A DNA stretch of 64,000 nucleotides, from contig NC_086364.1 in the NCBI RefSeq assembly GCF_036324505.1, forward strand, positions 18,297,648 to 18,361,647. The letters are read 5' to 3'. This document shows, in pieces, positions 12,621-25,249 of this stretch. The notes under the pieces are model-generated. The model did no database searches. It saw only the letters and a list, made by a program, of their open reading frames with translations, and was not told where the DNA came from. The translations under genes were made by a program, and so were the position numbers. Position 1 is the first letter of the stretch, and each line of letters opens with the position of its first letter. This DNA is from Eleginops maclovinus (lineage: Eukaryota; Chordata; Actinopteri; Perciformes; Eleginopidae).

Positions 12621-14644
12621 TAGCGCCATCTAACGACCGGAAAACAACACTATTTACCGTGTAAATCTTAATCAAACAGGATGAAGGACCAGATACTATT
12701 TTGACAACACGATGAAGTTACTGATGATGTGATACTAACAGGCTTACATACAATTTAGCTGACACTTTTATCCGAAACGACTTTCAAAAAGTGCATTAAC
12801 CATGGGGATACAAACTCAAAATAGCAAGACTCCTGCAAGTACATTAGCTTTCAATAAGCCAAACTATTAAGTGCAATTTATTGAAATGAGAATTGTTTTT
12901 TCTTTTGTCGAAACAGGTGGGTTTTAAGTCTTGGAAGGAAGGTTTTTTCTTTCAATTTAATATGCAAAAAGTTATTACCAGTAGATTAATGGCAGTGATG
13001 CACCGGTATCAATCCAGCAAAAACAGGGCACTATATAGTTCCATTAATGAAATGCAAAAACACTTTTTCAAACGTAATACTGCACAGAAACTCACACATT
13101 TCAGCAACGTGGATAGCTACGGCTGTGACCCAGCAGACAGCAGCTCAGCAGCTACACCCAGAGGACTGAACACAGAATACACTGACAGCTCAAAAGCTAA
13201 CACTGTCCCATTTCCTAGAAAAAAGGCTTCTTTCAGATTTATTTATGGCTTTTAAAAGATAAGTTGGAGCCAAAAAACTGGCAGATTCTCTCAAGTATTT
13301 TAAGTAAAACGTATTGTCATGATCTATTTGAGGATGTTACTGTGGAGGAAATTACACATCAATGCCTTCCTGATAATTAAAGGGACATCTTCAGGCACAA
13401 TCACAAAGGGACTCTCTGGTAAAGTGACTTAGATGGGGTTTTTTTCATAGGAGTTGTTCTCTTTTTAGTTTGTCCTTGGATTTCTGAGAAATAATGATAA
13501 ATAAACTCAAACAAACATTGGGACTTGACTTGAAGTATAATAAGTGTACCATTTCCCAGTCATCAGAGAAGGAGTCACCATGCATCCACAGGTCGTCCAA
13601 GGCCACTTCAAGTGTCGGCCTAATGGACAGCAAGGGGCAGCAGCATCCTCCGTTGCCTTGGAAACTGTTTTCACCCCTACTATGCCAGGTCTCACATGTT
13701 GCTCATTGCAGAGACAGCTGACATCACGAGCCTGGGCTGAGCTTTGTAAACGCACCATTAGTCAGATCACATTAAGTTACTGTTCAATCAGAATCACAAT
13801 GCTTTAATTACCCCAGTTCCCTGACAGTGCACAAATAAGCCAGACACTCAGAGAAAAGAAAGTGTTCATTGAATTTGGGATAAGCTCTAATCCCCTTTTG
13901 ATAAGAGGGAGATTCATAATGCCACCTGGAAAAAGTTGAAGCAAGGACACTTCCACCACGAGCATTTCAGGACATCACTTATAAGTCTTTATTTTTCTTC
14001 TTGTTCTCACTCGTCCCCTTCTCCTGCTGCACATTGACTTCTTCACCACTGCATTATCCACCATATTTGTTATCTTGATGGCTTATACTGTATTGCTTCT
14101 CTGCCTGAGTCTGTCTACGTGTCTCTTGAGTATCTCCTTCCACTGCCGTCTCTCTCTCTCTCCCTCCCACTGTTTGGTTTTAATCCCGCTGCTATACTGA
14201 GGATTCACAGAGCCAGACGCCCAAGGACAAATAACGCTTAAAAGCATTTCCTTTATATTAAACATGTTTAACAGAGGAATATACATAGGGGAGAAGCAGA
14301 AGTGGAAAATGCAGGCTTATGTTTTACACCATGGGAGGAGAATCAAATGCACTTAGCTTCGCAGCAGAAATAAAACCCAGTCATATTGAATCTTTAGTGA
14401 AGCTAGTGTTTTTACACTGTGTTTTCCTTCAGTCTGACTCTGAATCCAAAGCAGCACAACTGTCTTTCTTTGCTGAACTTCACTCAAAAAGAATTGAATA
14501 GCTTACAAAGTGTTTTCATAAGATGTCATCACATACCTGCCTTCAGTGCCTTTCAAATGCAAGTTGATAAAAAAAATGTAAAAAGGGATTTGTCTAAAAA
14601 CAGCATTCAAACTGAAATCAGATGGAGATATTATGCTCAGGGAC
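12621..14644. other. Intergenic, no gene recognised
   Basis: Several short frames are open on both strands but show no domain, splice pairing or codon pattern. A CT-rich run lies at about 14148-14170. Confidence 0.45.
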
Positions 14645-14735
14645 ACCTCGGAAGCACTTGGTCTTTCAGGGGCTTGAACTAGTGACCTTCCGGTTCCCAA
14701 GCCAAGTCCCTATGGCCTTAGCCACCACCGCCTTT
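14645..14735 (-). mobile_element. tRNA-derived SINE fragment
   Basis: Read on the minus strand, this carries a tRNA-like head: an A-box-like TGGCTAAGGCCATAGGG followed about 30 bases on by a B-box-like GTTCAAGCCCC. This is the usual pol III promoter arrangement of teleost SINEs. Only the head and a short body are recognisable, so it is a truncated copy. Confidence 0.6.
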
Positions 14736-15321
14736 ACTCAACTCAACAACATGAGAGAAATTATTTTCTGTAAATACACTTTAACTGGATGGTCACTATT
14801 GGTTTATTTTCTGGCTACCTTTCAAAAAGCTTAACAATAGTATATTTATACATTAGCTACTTTACAGTAAAAGCCAAACTGACAAGAAGTAGAGAAACTG
14901 ACCGCGGCGAAATGACATGTCCTTTAATATTTTAAAGTCGCTGTCAAACCACATCATTCAACATCGGTCAAGTGGACAAAGGAGCCCTTTTTCTATCAAC
15001 TGCCAGTCCCACAATGATCCGCAATTATTTTTGACATCTGACTCAGACCGTGGATGCTTGAAAGACTATTTTCTTTCATTTCTTCACATCACCCTCTCCA
15101 GCCTGCTGCACTCACCAGCTACCTATGCGCTTTAAGTTATTTATCACAGAGGAGCTCTCTGCAGGGGACTGCTCACAGATAGATCACCTGTTTTACACTG
15201 CCATAAATGTCCAACGCTACCATAAATGCAGCTGGGAGTGATAGCTCAGCGCTTGCGATGCTCTAATATTGGTGCTAAATGTTCATTCCAGCTCCATCAA
15301 GATTCAATGCATCTATATATC
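14736..15321. other. Intergenic, no gene recognised
   Basis: AT-rich sequence upstream of the siae relic. Earlier exons of siae were looked for and not seen. Confidence 0.4.
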
Positions 15322-15877
15322 TGTACCTGTTGGGGTGGCACACCTATCGAAGCATAGTCCTCTCCAAGAGCAGTGCGGAATACTACAGCAGCTTGATGGC
15401 GGGTACGTTTTTAATGTGAAAAAAAAGAAGAAGATATAGACTCAGTATTATATCATCCGGTTATGATCTGTCATATCAATGGATTTCTGAACACATCAAA
15501 TTCTCGAGCCCTCTTTAAGTAGTGCTATAATGTTCTATATTAACTAACTGCAGAGTTGACTCTTTGTTGCAAATTAAAATCTTTCAGTCCTAAAGTGAAT
15601 TCAGTCTTGTGGAATGCAATGATCCACCCGCTGCTCAACATGACTGTCAAAGGAGCCATCTGGTACCAAGGTAAGACGAGCTACAAATGTTTCTGATTTT
15701 CAATATAACCACATGTATGTCATGCATGTTTAAGCCTTATGTTGCTCTTAGGTGAGGATAACACAATTTATCATCACGAGAAGTACAACTGCTCCTTCCC
15801 TGCTATGATTGATAACTGGAGGATGGCGTTTCACCAGGGCTCAGAACGCTCTCGATTTTCCCTTTGGATTTGTCCAG
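15322..15877 (+). pseudogene. siae: Sialate O-acetylesterase relic (three exons)
   Basis: Three exon-like blocks match the middle of sialate O-acetylesterase, the lysosomal/cytosolic enzyme that removes 9-O-acetyl groups from sialic acids. Block 1 (about 15322-15375) reads CWGGTPIEA and then a TAG where the family has Trp, followed by SSPRA; it then decays. Block 2 (15598-15670) is open, has good AG and GT borders, and reads PKVNSVLWNAMIHPLLNM. Block 3 (15752-15877) continues GEDNTIYHHEKYNCSFPAM and IDNWRMAFHQGSE. It then slips one base, because the expected DFPFGFVQ is in the next frame. Introns are kept, so it arose by genomic duplication or decay in place, not by retrotransposition. Neither the first exons nor the 3' exons with the rest of the hydrolase domain are visible. 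I am confident of the family and of the disruptions. Confidence 0.85.
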
Positions 15878-17778
15878 GTATGTTACATTAAGTATTTTAG
15901 TTTTGATAGCAAAATTACACAACAGCAAATCACCACTTTTCAAAATCCACAGGAACCACTTGAAAATGAACTTAAATCCACAGCCCTCTATATGTATATC
16001 TTCTTTCTCTACAGAGGGTCAAGACCATGTTCCATTAAATTTAATAAAATGTATTATTTAATCAACGTAGTTACACACAGGCTTCATAGAGAGACTGTCT
16101 ACCTGCAGCACGCACTCACATGTAGCTTTCAGAGTTTCAGATATTTACATTGCCATCTTAACGCCACACTGTATGAAAAGAGGTTGATCGGTCAAAATCT
16201 GAGGGAAGACCAAGATCACCTTTTATGTAGGTCTATTCAAACAGATCACAGTTGTTTGCAATGCAAACTTGCAAGAAACACCTAACACATTTACGTGTGG
16301 GAGATTTTGGGAAAATCCAAGTTCATGTTTGAGGAGCGTATCGACCTGTCACGTCTAACAGCCTGTAGTTTCATTCATTAGGGCGGAAAGGGGTTTTGTA
16401 CCATAATGAAATAACCTTCCATCACTCAATGTCACAGACTACTATTGAACAAAAGTGATAAGATAATAACTGGCTGCCACTTGAGCAAACATTCACTCAG
16501 TGACATCACACAGGGTCTTTTCCATTTAATGCCCATTATCTGTTGTATGTTCTTTGTTAAATGTACTGAGGTAGAAATTTAGACAATACTGACTCACGGA
16601 GGGTTGGCACACTTTGTCCTGCTTCAGGTTACTTTCACTAAAAGCAACGCTGCAAGTTCAAAGAGAAACTGGAGCCTTTTAACCAATCACAATGGGTTAA
16701 GCCTTGGGGTGAGCGGCTGCTGCTGTATTGATAATAAATGTCCTGAGAAAATCTTCAAGTCACAACAAACACCTGAACCCTTTAAACTGTTTATCTGCCT
16801 TCAGGTGTGGTGTAGTCCCAAAAATAAGGAAAGAAAAATAAGAGGGATCAGTCATAGTTTAATTCATATTTTAAAGTTATCTGTGAAATAAAGTCCATTT
16901 TTTGAAATAACTCAAATATATGAAAAGAAAAAAGGGTCCACTGCAGCTGTGTTTGTTCAGCCCTCATGCTGTGCAGTACAGGAAATGTGGTTTTATATTG
17001 TTTTTCAATCATTGTGCGGTCTGAAGATAGTGCACTCATCAGATCTACAGTACAGAAATGAGCCTGACACATCAAACAGAGCTTTTCCTGGAGGTTCAGA
17101 GCTGATCAATGTCTTTATTTTTCTACCTCCACTAAAAAGCTTGCGTTCTCCTCGGTTGGTTTGTCTTTCACCTGAAAGGAACAGATTGACACTAAAACTA
17201 AATAACAGAACAAGTGTTTCATCTCTGAAAAACCGAGCCTTGTTCCTTTTGGTTTGCTCAGAAAACGGTTTGATATTACACCTGACTCCAGCGGTTATCT
17301 TTTCATAACCTGTCCACCAGGCGTCCAAAGGACCTGGCGTTCACCTGCTGACTGATTAATCAACTGCTCCTCATCTTAAATTACTTCTTGCATGTAAAGA
17401 CAAGGCAGACATGTGGGCTTATTGTGTGCTCTTTGCTCTGGGTTATCTGTTCAGACATGTTTGCATCTGTTGGCATTTTCTCTGTCTGTTTTTGCCAATT
17501 TTTCATCAACAGAAAAATATTTGCCCCCCCCCCCTCCAGAAAACCAATAACAATGTGATGGAAGTTGACTCTTTAAAGGGTGTGTTCACAAAGGAAAACA
17601 CCTAAAACATAAAATCAGTTGCGATTACTTTCAATCTGACGGCCTACCTGTGAACTGTCCACAATAGTAGTATTTACTCAGGATTGAGCCATCTCCATGT
17701 CGATTTTTTTGTATTGTACTTCAACGTATTCCATATACTTCTATCCATTTCATTTAAAGAAAAATGATATAATGTAAC
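15878..17778. other. Intergenic, no gene recognised
   Basis: The later siae exons expected after 15877 were not found. Short open frames have no recognisable family. A poly-C run lies at about 17525-17535. Confidence 0.4.
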
Positions 17779-18472
17779 TGTTACGTCCCCACTAAAGTCT
17801 AGGGGACCTGGAGACAGTAACACACGACAACCAATTAATGAGCAAGTCAGATTAATGTAGACAGACAATGTTTATTTCTAATCACTTAAGAGTGAACAAC
17901 AAATGTTCTTCAGGTGAGGAGGAGGAGGAGACAAGGGAGATTGTGCCAAATAAAAGAAATAAATATAACAAAAACCAGGCCTATCTCTACATATCTTCTG
18001 AAACAAACTCAACCAAAAACCCTCACTTCCTGAACTACTAATAAGTGGGCAAAGCAAAATACAGGGGTGGCAACAATCCGCTAACCTAGTGTGTCTAACA
18101 TATGTTATCTACGTGATGAGATGTAAAGGGTACCCCAAACTTACCTAACTCCTCCACCTCCCACCACACACAGTCACAACATATAGCACAGGATACACAA
18201 TTGTCACAATGCTTTAACACGCAGTCAAATTGAGGCTCTCCAGTCAGCAGCAAGCCCAGCAGTGAGACCGAGAAGGCTTCTTGGTTGTCTCCTTTATGGC
18301 TGGTCCTGGGTGCTGATTGGTCAGCTGAGGGTGAGAGGAGCCAATCAGTCATCAGTCAGAGATGCCCAGGTAGGTACTGATCAGCTGCTGATTAGCTGTA
18401 GCGAATGACAGGGAGTAGAGAAAAGAGCAGGAGGCAAGAAACAAAAGTACAGCCTGCCGGCGGCACGTAACA
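17779..18472. mobile_element. Solo LTR of an LTR retroelement
   Basis: A 694-bp block begins TGTTACGT and ends ACGTAACA, the TG...CA termini of long terminal repeats. It is flanked on both sides by the direct repeat GTAAC (17774-17778 and 18473-18477), a 5-bp target duplication as made by retroviral-type integrases. No second LTR, primer site or gag/pol sequence is present, so the internal part was probably lost by LTR-LTR recombination. The exact family cannot be told; Gypsy-like is the simplest guess. Confidence 0.85.
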
Positions 18473-18477
18473 GTAAC

Positions 18478-20779
18478 AAATAAAAAGTATGCACGTCTGT
18501 TAATCTATACTTTTATGTGAAACTGTGGTTATTATATGTGTAAACGTGCTGGAAATGGTGGTTATAGTACAGCTATATTGTTATAGTTCTTCTGTTAAAG
18601 AGATTTATGCAAGGCTATTTGATATTAATCCTCATACATATAGACTCCAATTCCAGACTCCTCCATTTATTATTCAAAGTTAATGTCAACTTTTGAATAA
18701 TGTAGCTCATCTACTATAAGCAGCTTGTTTGGCTGAATTTATTTTCCAGGTTTGAAATCAAGCACAATAATGACATTTAATACAGTTTCCTCCTTTTTTA
18801 AGAAAAGTATCGAAATCGCAATTCCTTTCTTGGTATCGAAACAAAAATGTTGATATCGTGACAGCACTACTCTGGCTATAGCTTGTTTTCATAAAGGCTG
18901 ATCACAATGTGGACATAATAATGAGAACACATTTTAACACCAGGTGTGAATACAAAGACCAATGAATCCGTTGCTACTACCAGGATAACATATGCAAATA
19001 CAGATTACATTTAATTAACCGGATTTGGTTCAACTATTAAAGAGACATTCAAAAAGGTTGCTCACTAATTTTATTTTGATGAGTCCTTTATTTCATGATT
19101 ATCTAACCTCATACAGGATTGCTGATGTGTTTGAGATGTCTAGATGGTGGACTTTACTTTTGTGTTGTCCACCACTTTCAAGCTGATACAAGCAAAGTGC
19201 TTGCTTTTATCTTTACGAGCAGACCCACTTTCTTCACACACAGTACAGCCCTTTTTTACTGTTTGTTGTAAAACTGGAGAAAGTCAGTGGGATCTCTCCG
19301 TAATCTAAAACTTAAGAGGGGAGAAAGTGCCAGTAATGTCAAATCCAATACATCTTAATGCAGTTGCTGCTGTGATGAATAGAGACACATAAAATGCTAC
19401 ATTATTAATTCCAAAAATACTGATTTCCTGACAGCAGGACACACAAAAACGTGTTGCTTGTGTAGCTGCAGGATTTTTAAACCTTCTTGTTATTGTCCTT
19501 TTTTTATTCAGCTACAGCTTCCACTGTTCGTTCTTTTGGCATTACAGCCTGGCCAAACTGTGCACATCAACAAAAAAATCCCCTGACGGAAAAAGTTGCC
19601 GGCAGCTAAACTTGTGTTCGATCAATCAAAAGCCAATTGCTAGATAATGGAGAAGATTTGGTGTATTTAACTAATAATCTTAACAAAAAGGCCACCAAGG
19701 CTGCTTTAACGTCATTTTGAAGTGAACCAAGAACTGCAGTGAAGCACAGTTTGTTTTAGCATTTCCTCTCTGACATATGTGGTGTGAGTCAGAGGGAGAT
19801 TAAGTAGCTGCAGAACAGCGTATTCCCTACACCATAAGCAAACAAACTGGTACAAAAGGCGTATCTATCTTCTTCTAAATTATCACATTAAAACAATACA
19901 ACATGTAAAAATGTAAAATAGAACTTATCAGAAAGTTATTTTGTGTGGTGTTATTTGTTGAAGCCCCATCCCACTTTCTGGAGAACATGTAATGCTCATA
20001 TTGTCACCAGTGGAAACTGCCAAATTGAACTCTTCCTATCAAATGGTTCAGACATTGTCAGGGCAAGGGGTTAAATTCTGAGGGAAACTGCAACACTGAC
20101 CTAGAAAACGTTCTGAATATATTCCACTAGCCTCTGTTTTAAATAAAGAAACACACAATTGTTTACACAGTTAATAAATATGGACAAGATTCTTTAATTA
20201 AAGAGGAATAATGCTACTGGATTGGATTGATTAATTAAGTATTAACCACGTCAAATGTTTGCTAAAATGAACGTTTCACAACCTTTTAGGGCTAAAAATA
20301 ATCAAGAATCAAATGCAAACTTGAGAAACAGAACTAAATAATGATAACGTATGAAAGTAGAGCCTATTTGAAATATGTAATCTGTAGAAGGGTGACTGTA
20401 AGCATCAACATGGTGATGTGTGGTTAAATGTAGCAGACAGGAAGCTGAAGTTTCATTATTTCTCTTCAACAGCTTCCATTCCAGGGCATGTCCCCTCCTG
20501 CTCAAATGAAAACATGAGGCCACAAGACTTGTGATTCCCCTTCAAAAGCTGAAGTTTAGTCAGTCACTATTCTTCCAGCAACACCTCCTGTTTAGCTCAA
20601 GTGCATTAAATGAAGTGGATCTAAACTTTATCACCAACAACATCTACCCTGGATAAAATTCATAAACAGTCTGTATGTGTTTGCATGGTGAGTATACACA
20701 CACTTGTTTTGTGCTGTAGCTGTCTTTATTTGGCTTTAATCTAGTTCATCTAATGTGTTAAATATTGATTTCTATACAG
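18478..20779. other. Intergenic upstream of the Ig gene
   Basis: AT-rich with no recognised exon. It should contain the promoter of the Ig-type gene at its right end, but no clear TATA element at a convincing distance was picked out. Confidence 0.4.
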
Positions 20780-22311
20780 ATGAAAGGGATGAGTCTCTCC
20801 TCTGATGTGAGCACACGGCTTGTTTTTGGCTGGGTTTCCATCATCTGGTTCATTTCAGGCATTGCAGGTGAAGCATAGTTTTGAACTTATAAATACGTGT
20901 TTACTTTTTTTGTATTGGCAGATTTGAATGCTGTAGTACACATCTTCATGATTACAAGAATACACATGAGCTCTTTAAGAAATAATTCTAACAGAAAACC
21001 TCCAGCTGTAATAATCTAACATTGATTTTTTAAGTCAGTTTCTCTTGTGATTATGGGAATCTGCCTATCTTTACCACCAGTTTGAAATAATTTCCAGTTT
21101 TGGACAAACTCAAATTGTATTTTTTGCTAAGTGTGTTAGTTTTGGAGTTGCTTGTAGATTGTACTGAACATTTGGAAAGCACCACGGGCACCCCTGCTTC
21201 CACTGGTTATGCTAAACTAAGCTAAGCTAACTGGCTGGTGGTTGTAGTTAAATATTTATCATACGGACACGAAAGTGGTATCATTCGTCTTATGTAGCAT
21301 TCTTTCCATAGATTAAATAAGTGTATTTTCTAAATGATTTACCAGACTTTTGTATAATAGCTGACCCAAATTGAAATATCCTAAAACAGGGACAAAATGT
21401 CAAGAGACTACCTCAAAAATGTTACCTTGAACATAGTTTCTTTACTTCCAAAAAGTTATATTTACATTTGAGTTATACATAACAATAACATGTGACCATG
21501 TGATCTTCTTTAACTGAAAGTCATCCCTTTCTCTCTTATTTCAGTCAGTCAAATGCTGAATCTAAAGACCGTTTCCCCGGTGGCAGCACGGTGTGGAGAA
21601 AATGTGACACTGACATGTAATGTCAGCTCATCAAGCGAGATCGAAATTAAATTCTTTGCCTGGAATGCTGGAAATAAAAGTCTATGTACAAAGGACGGGC
21701 CGCATGATGACCCCAAGGTTAAATGTGAATATATATATGGTCGTCAACTGCAAACCCTCACTCTGACTCTCCTCAACGTGATGCCCATCGACCAGGGAGC
21801 ATACTCCTGCAAACTGCGATCCAACTATGGTCCGGCATTTCACAAGACTGATGTTAAAGTACAAGGTGAGTTATGTGATTTTTTGAAAAAGGGTCAAAAA
21901 TCCCAATGTCTTCTATTACCGGTCTAAAATTCCTTTATGTTCATAGATTGCCTTGAAACTTCTGGCCACAACATAAATGAGTCTCGTGCTGAGTGCTGGT
22001 TCAATGGTGTTTACCCAGTTGGAACCGTCCACTGGTCCCAAGGAGAGGTTAACTTTACAGCTCCTGCCTTCAACCAGAAAGAAAAGATGGACCATCAAGG
22101 ACGGTACAATATCTTCAGTACATTTGATGTGAAGAAAGGAAGTTTGAATCAGCCATACAACTGCTCACTGTGGATACCTTCGACCAATAAGATGCTTTTC
22201 AGTCAGGAACTACCTGTGGTTCAGAAATTGAAAGGGTCATCAGGAAGTATGATCACACTGAAGTGGATTTGTTTAATAATGGAAATCATGATGGTTAAAT
22301 TGATGACATAA
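20780..22311 (+). CDS. Two-domain immunoglobulin-superfamily protein
   Basis: Three exons join in frame to 257 codons: 20780-20867 (signal peptide, ending at GTGAAG), 21545-21865 (V-type domain, ending at GTGAGT) and 21947-22311 (second Ig domain, stop TAA). The split phase is 1 at both joins, as is usual for Ig domain exons. The hydrophobic leader includes LVFGWVSIIWFISGIA. Domain 1 has the paired Cys at about 54 and 118, Trp 69, and the D-x-G-x-Y-x-C signature in IDQGAYSCKL. Domain 2 has Cys 153, Trp 166 and Cys 209. Several N-x-S/T sites are present. The tail has a short hydrophobic run at 238-254 (MITLKWICLIMEIMMV) that could be a weak membrane anchor; no cytoplasmic motif follows. The layout resembles teleost B7-like or related immune receptors and ligands. 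I do not recognise a specific ortholog. A further 3' exon cannot be excluded. Confidence 0.75.
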
Positions 22312-23721
22312 AGGGCACAAACATTTATTTAGTTTTCAACACATTATTACTTGCATTTGAGAGCTTATGGGGAACTGTCTTCTCAGTAAAGACAAAAGTG
22401 AGTAGGGTTTTAATCATCAAATCAAAAACAACATATTTCACTGATTAGTAAAGCTTTAACTCTATTTGAGAAAAAATTCATCTTAAGGTGTATTTTGACT
22501 TCCACAAATTTTCGAAAACAAACTGCCTCCATTAATTAGAGGGCGGGTTTATTTCAAACTGGAACTCCCCGAATGACTTTTAAAATGTCATAGTGACGCG
22601 AACTTTTAGAAGAAATGGACAGTCAGAGGATTGATTAAAGAATACAAGATGCAGTCTTGTTTTACTGGTACTTTTGGACTCATTGGTACCAGACATTTGA
22701 CTTTTTCTAAACCTTCACCTCCTTATTATTGCCAGAAGGAGGCAGTCTTCTCGTGCTAGAGAACTAATACACCTCTGGCATTTTGTAAATGCTGTTAAGG
22801 AGAGCTCAATCTTATATTCAGAATCTATGAAACCTGAAGAAGATATGTACCCACTAGAACATGATTAAGCAACATGTTAGCCAACACAAATACAATTGAA
22901 ATTAAAATGATTAAACCAGATTTGGCACAATAAGCTAAATCATTTAACAACTGTTAACCATTTTTTCGTATGTCTTAAGCTGTGTTTTTCATTCACATTT
23001 CATACTTAAGTGGACTCAATTGTGACTAAATGTCCTTGACGTTGTGTGTCAAGGATTTACTTTTTGTTTTAAAAAGATTTTATATATACTACATTCATAT
23101 TCAAATCCTCCCTTTTTAGGAGTTAGACTTCTGACCGAATGCGTTTACTCATCTGTGGTGTGATTAGGGGTCTGTGGATGGGTGTTTTGTTATGCAAGTT
23201 TGCTCATCTGTACACTCCTGCACTGCAGAGGTATTTGCTTCAGACATGTTTAGGCATGCATTCCTTAACACTAGCTACCCGAAGTTTTGACTCGGTGTGT
23301 GGCCAGGCTTGAAAACCACAGAAATGCTTTGCCAAAGCTCATTTGGTGATTTTAAACTACTATTTTTTTTGAAAAAAGATGCATTTAAGGGGGAAAGAGG
23401 TTGCACAGAGGGTTTAACATGCTTTTGTGCTTCAGTCTCAATGTGTATTTTTATTTCTCAGCTCAGTAGTATAAGTTCACATAAACAGGTTTTCCTCAAA
23501 CAGGTGGATCTTGAAATAGAAAAAAAGGAAACATTGTGTTTTTCGGTGCATCCATGCATTTCTTTTAAACTGATATTCCAATAAATGCAAAGGACCTGAT
23601 GAAGTCTTTTACATGAGGAGCAAAAACATCAATTCTGCAACTGTATGAGTGGCTATAGCTTCAATTCAGCACGTACAAAGATAACTAGCATAACTATGAT
23701 TCACTAAAAAGGTTGACTTTA
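22312..23721. other. 3' flank of the Ig gene, intergenic
   Basis: No exon recognised. An AATAAA lies at about 23580, which is far for a 3' UTR. The segment also has a small hairpin at about 23033-23055 (CCTTGAC ... GTCAAGG). Confidence 0.4.
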
Positions 23722-25249
23722 CGGTTTTTTTTTCATTGCTAAAACATTTTTTTGAAAGCAGAGCTCATTTTCTCAAAACACTAAACACAATTCACGAAAC
23801 CACACACTCAAAGTGCAAAACATCTCATATATCTTGCAAAATAAAGCACTGCAACCAAAACTACATAAACACTTACCAAAACCAAACCAAATGGCACACA
23901 CTGCATCACATCTCATTCACAACACGGATGTGATCAATCTAAAGCACACTCATCTTTATGGACTTTTTCAGTATGGGGAGAATTCTGCACCAAAGAAACA
24001 CAACAAATATTCTGTTGAAACAAACCTTATTTATTTTTCTACACAACCAATGAGCGCAACATGCATGCACAGCACAAACAGATACAGTTATGTGAACAAA
24101 AAATGTGTTCAATTTTAAAGACAGTAAATGGAATAGAAAATGTTGAGTAAAAAAATCGAGAGATATTTACAGTAAGCTGCATTTGACCACCTGGCTGGGT
24201 CTGGCCTCATCATCAACAGGAACATCTTCCCTGCAGACGCAGAGGGAAGAAGCTAGATCTGTGTCACACCAACTACACTCTGTTGTTCTCAATCTAAAGC
24301 ACTTTCATCTGTCTGGCAGACAGCTTAGTGGTTAGAGCTGGTGACCTACTCTCAGAAAACCTTAGCCTAGTGGGCTGGTTCGAGTCCTGAGCAGGCTGGA
24401 CATTTCTGGCTATGACTGCCCTTCTGTTTCCCCCTTTCACTCTAATAAAGGGCAACTAGCCAAAAGATACCTTTATTGTAAAAGAAAGCATTTTCAGTTG
24501 AGTTTTGTTCTGAAAATCTTTGTTAGAAAAAATTCTGCACTTGAGAAATATGTGCGGAAACACCAATATACTGTTGGAACAAAACGTACCACCATGCTTA
24601 CACAGGGTGAGTTGTATTTCTATCAAATACAGTAAATTGAAAGGTAACTTTGAACTATAAATATAAAGATTTGTTTTTACAAAATATAATTATTTGTATT
24701 TGTGGCCTAGCTGTGTGTGGGTCCAGCACTTCTTCACCATCACAGAGGATATCTCCCCTCTCTCCCACTGCCTGTGGAAGAGGCATGAACACAGGGCTGA
24801 CGCTCATACCGCTCCATGCTGAAAACAACTCCTCCATCACTAGATCTCCCTCTAGTTCTTCCTCTCGCTGCTATATATCCATTGTTGTTGTACAAAGTTG
24901 TTACGTGTAGTCTTTTTCTAGTGTTTACATCCTGATTATTGTGTCAAGGATAAAGCAGTTCCGTGTTTATGGTCATTTGGCGCATTTGTTTGTTAACCGG
25001 TTCATTTGTGTAGCATTTTTAATGGCAGAGTTTTGAAAATGGCAAATAAGTGAACCTGTCAGATTTCTGTGTCTTACTTAGAGGAGTGTGTGCAGTGTTT
25101 TGCAAAAAGTGCCAAGATGAAATGAAAATGTAGTGCAAAGGTGAGAATGTGTTTAGAGTTTTGGAGACTTGAGTTGAGGTTTTGATTGTCACTTTAAATA
25201 ATTATGCTTTATGTGTCATTTTAGTGAGTTAGCAATGGAAAGAAAACTG
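23722..25249 (-). mobile_element. Degenerate IS630/Tc1-like DNA transposon
   Basis: Matching inverted ends define a 1,528-bp element. The left end reads CGGTTTTTTTTTCATTGCTAA (23722 on), and the complement of the right end reads CAGTTTTCTTTCCATTGCTAA. A TA dinucleotide flanks each side (23720-23721 and 25250-25251). Subterminal sequence at both ends carries related short repeats such as CTAAAACAC. On the minus strand at about 24180-24260 a stretch reads VDDEARPDPARW, which resembles the C-terminal end (VDE..WPDP) of transposases I associate with this teleost family. No catalytic domain was found, so the copy is dead. A SINE is nested at about 24310. Confidence 0.65.
24310..24460 (+). mobile_element. 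tRNA-derived SINE nested in a transposon
   Basis: A tRNA-like head shows an A-box (TTAGTGGTTAGAGCTGG) and, about 50 bases later, a B-box (GGTTCGAGTCCTGA). An anonymous body follows, ending in CTCTAATAAAGGGC. It sits inside the larger TA-flanked element and is therefore the younger insertion. Confidence 0.65.

Noticed and set aside
23033..23055. Small hairpin CCTTGAC...GTCAAGG
   Set aside because: A seven-base stem is expected by chance in a window of this size, and there is no context for an RNA gene.
24310..24400. Possible true tRNA gene
   Set aside because: The A- and B-box-like motifs are present, but the arms do not fold into a good cloverleaf and the sequence runs into a SINE body.
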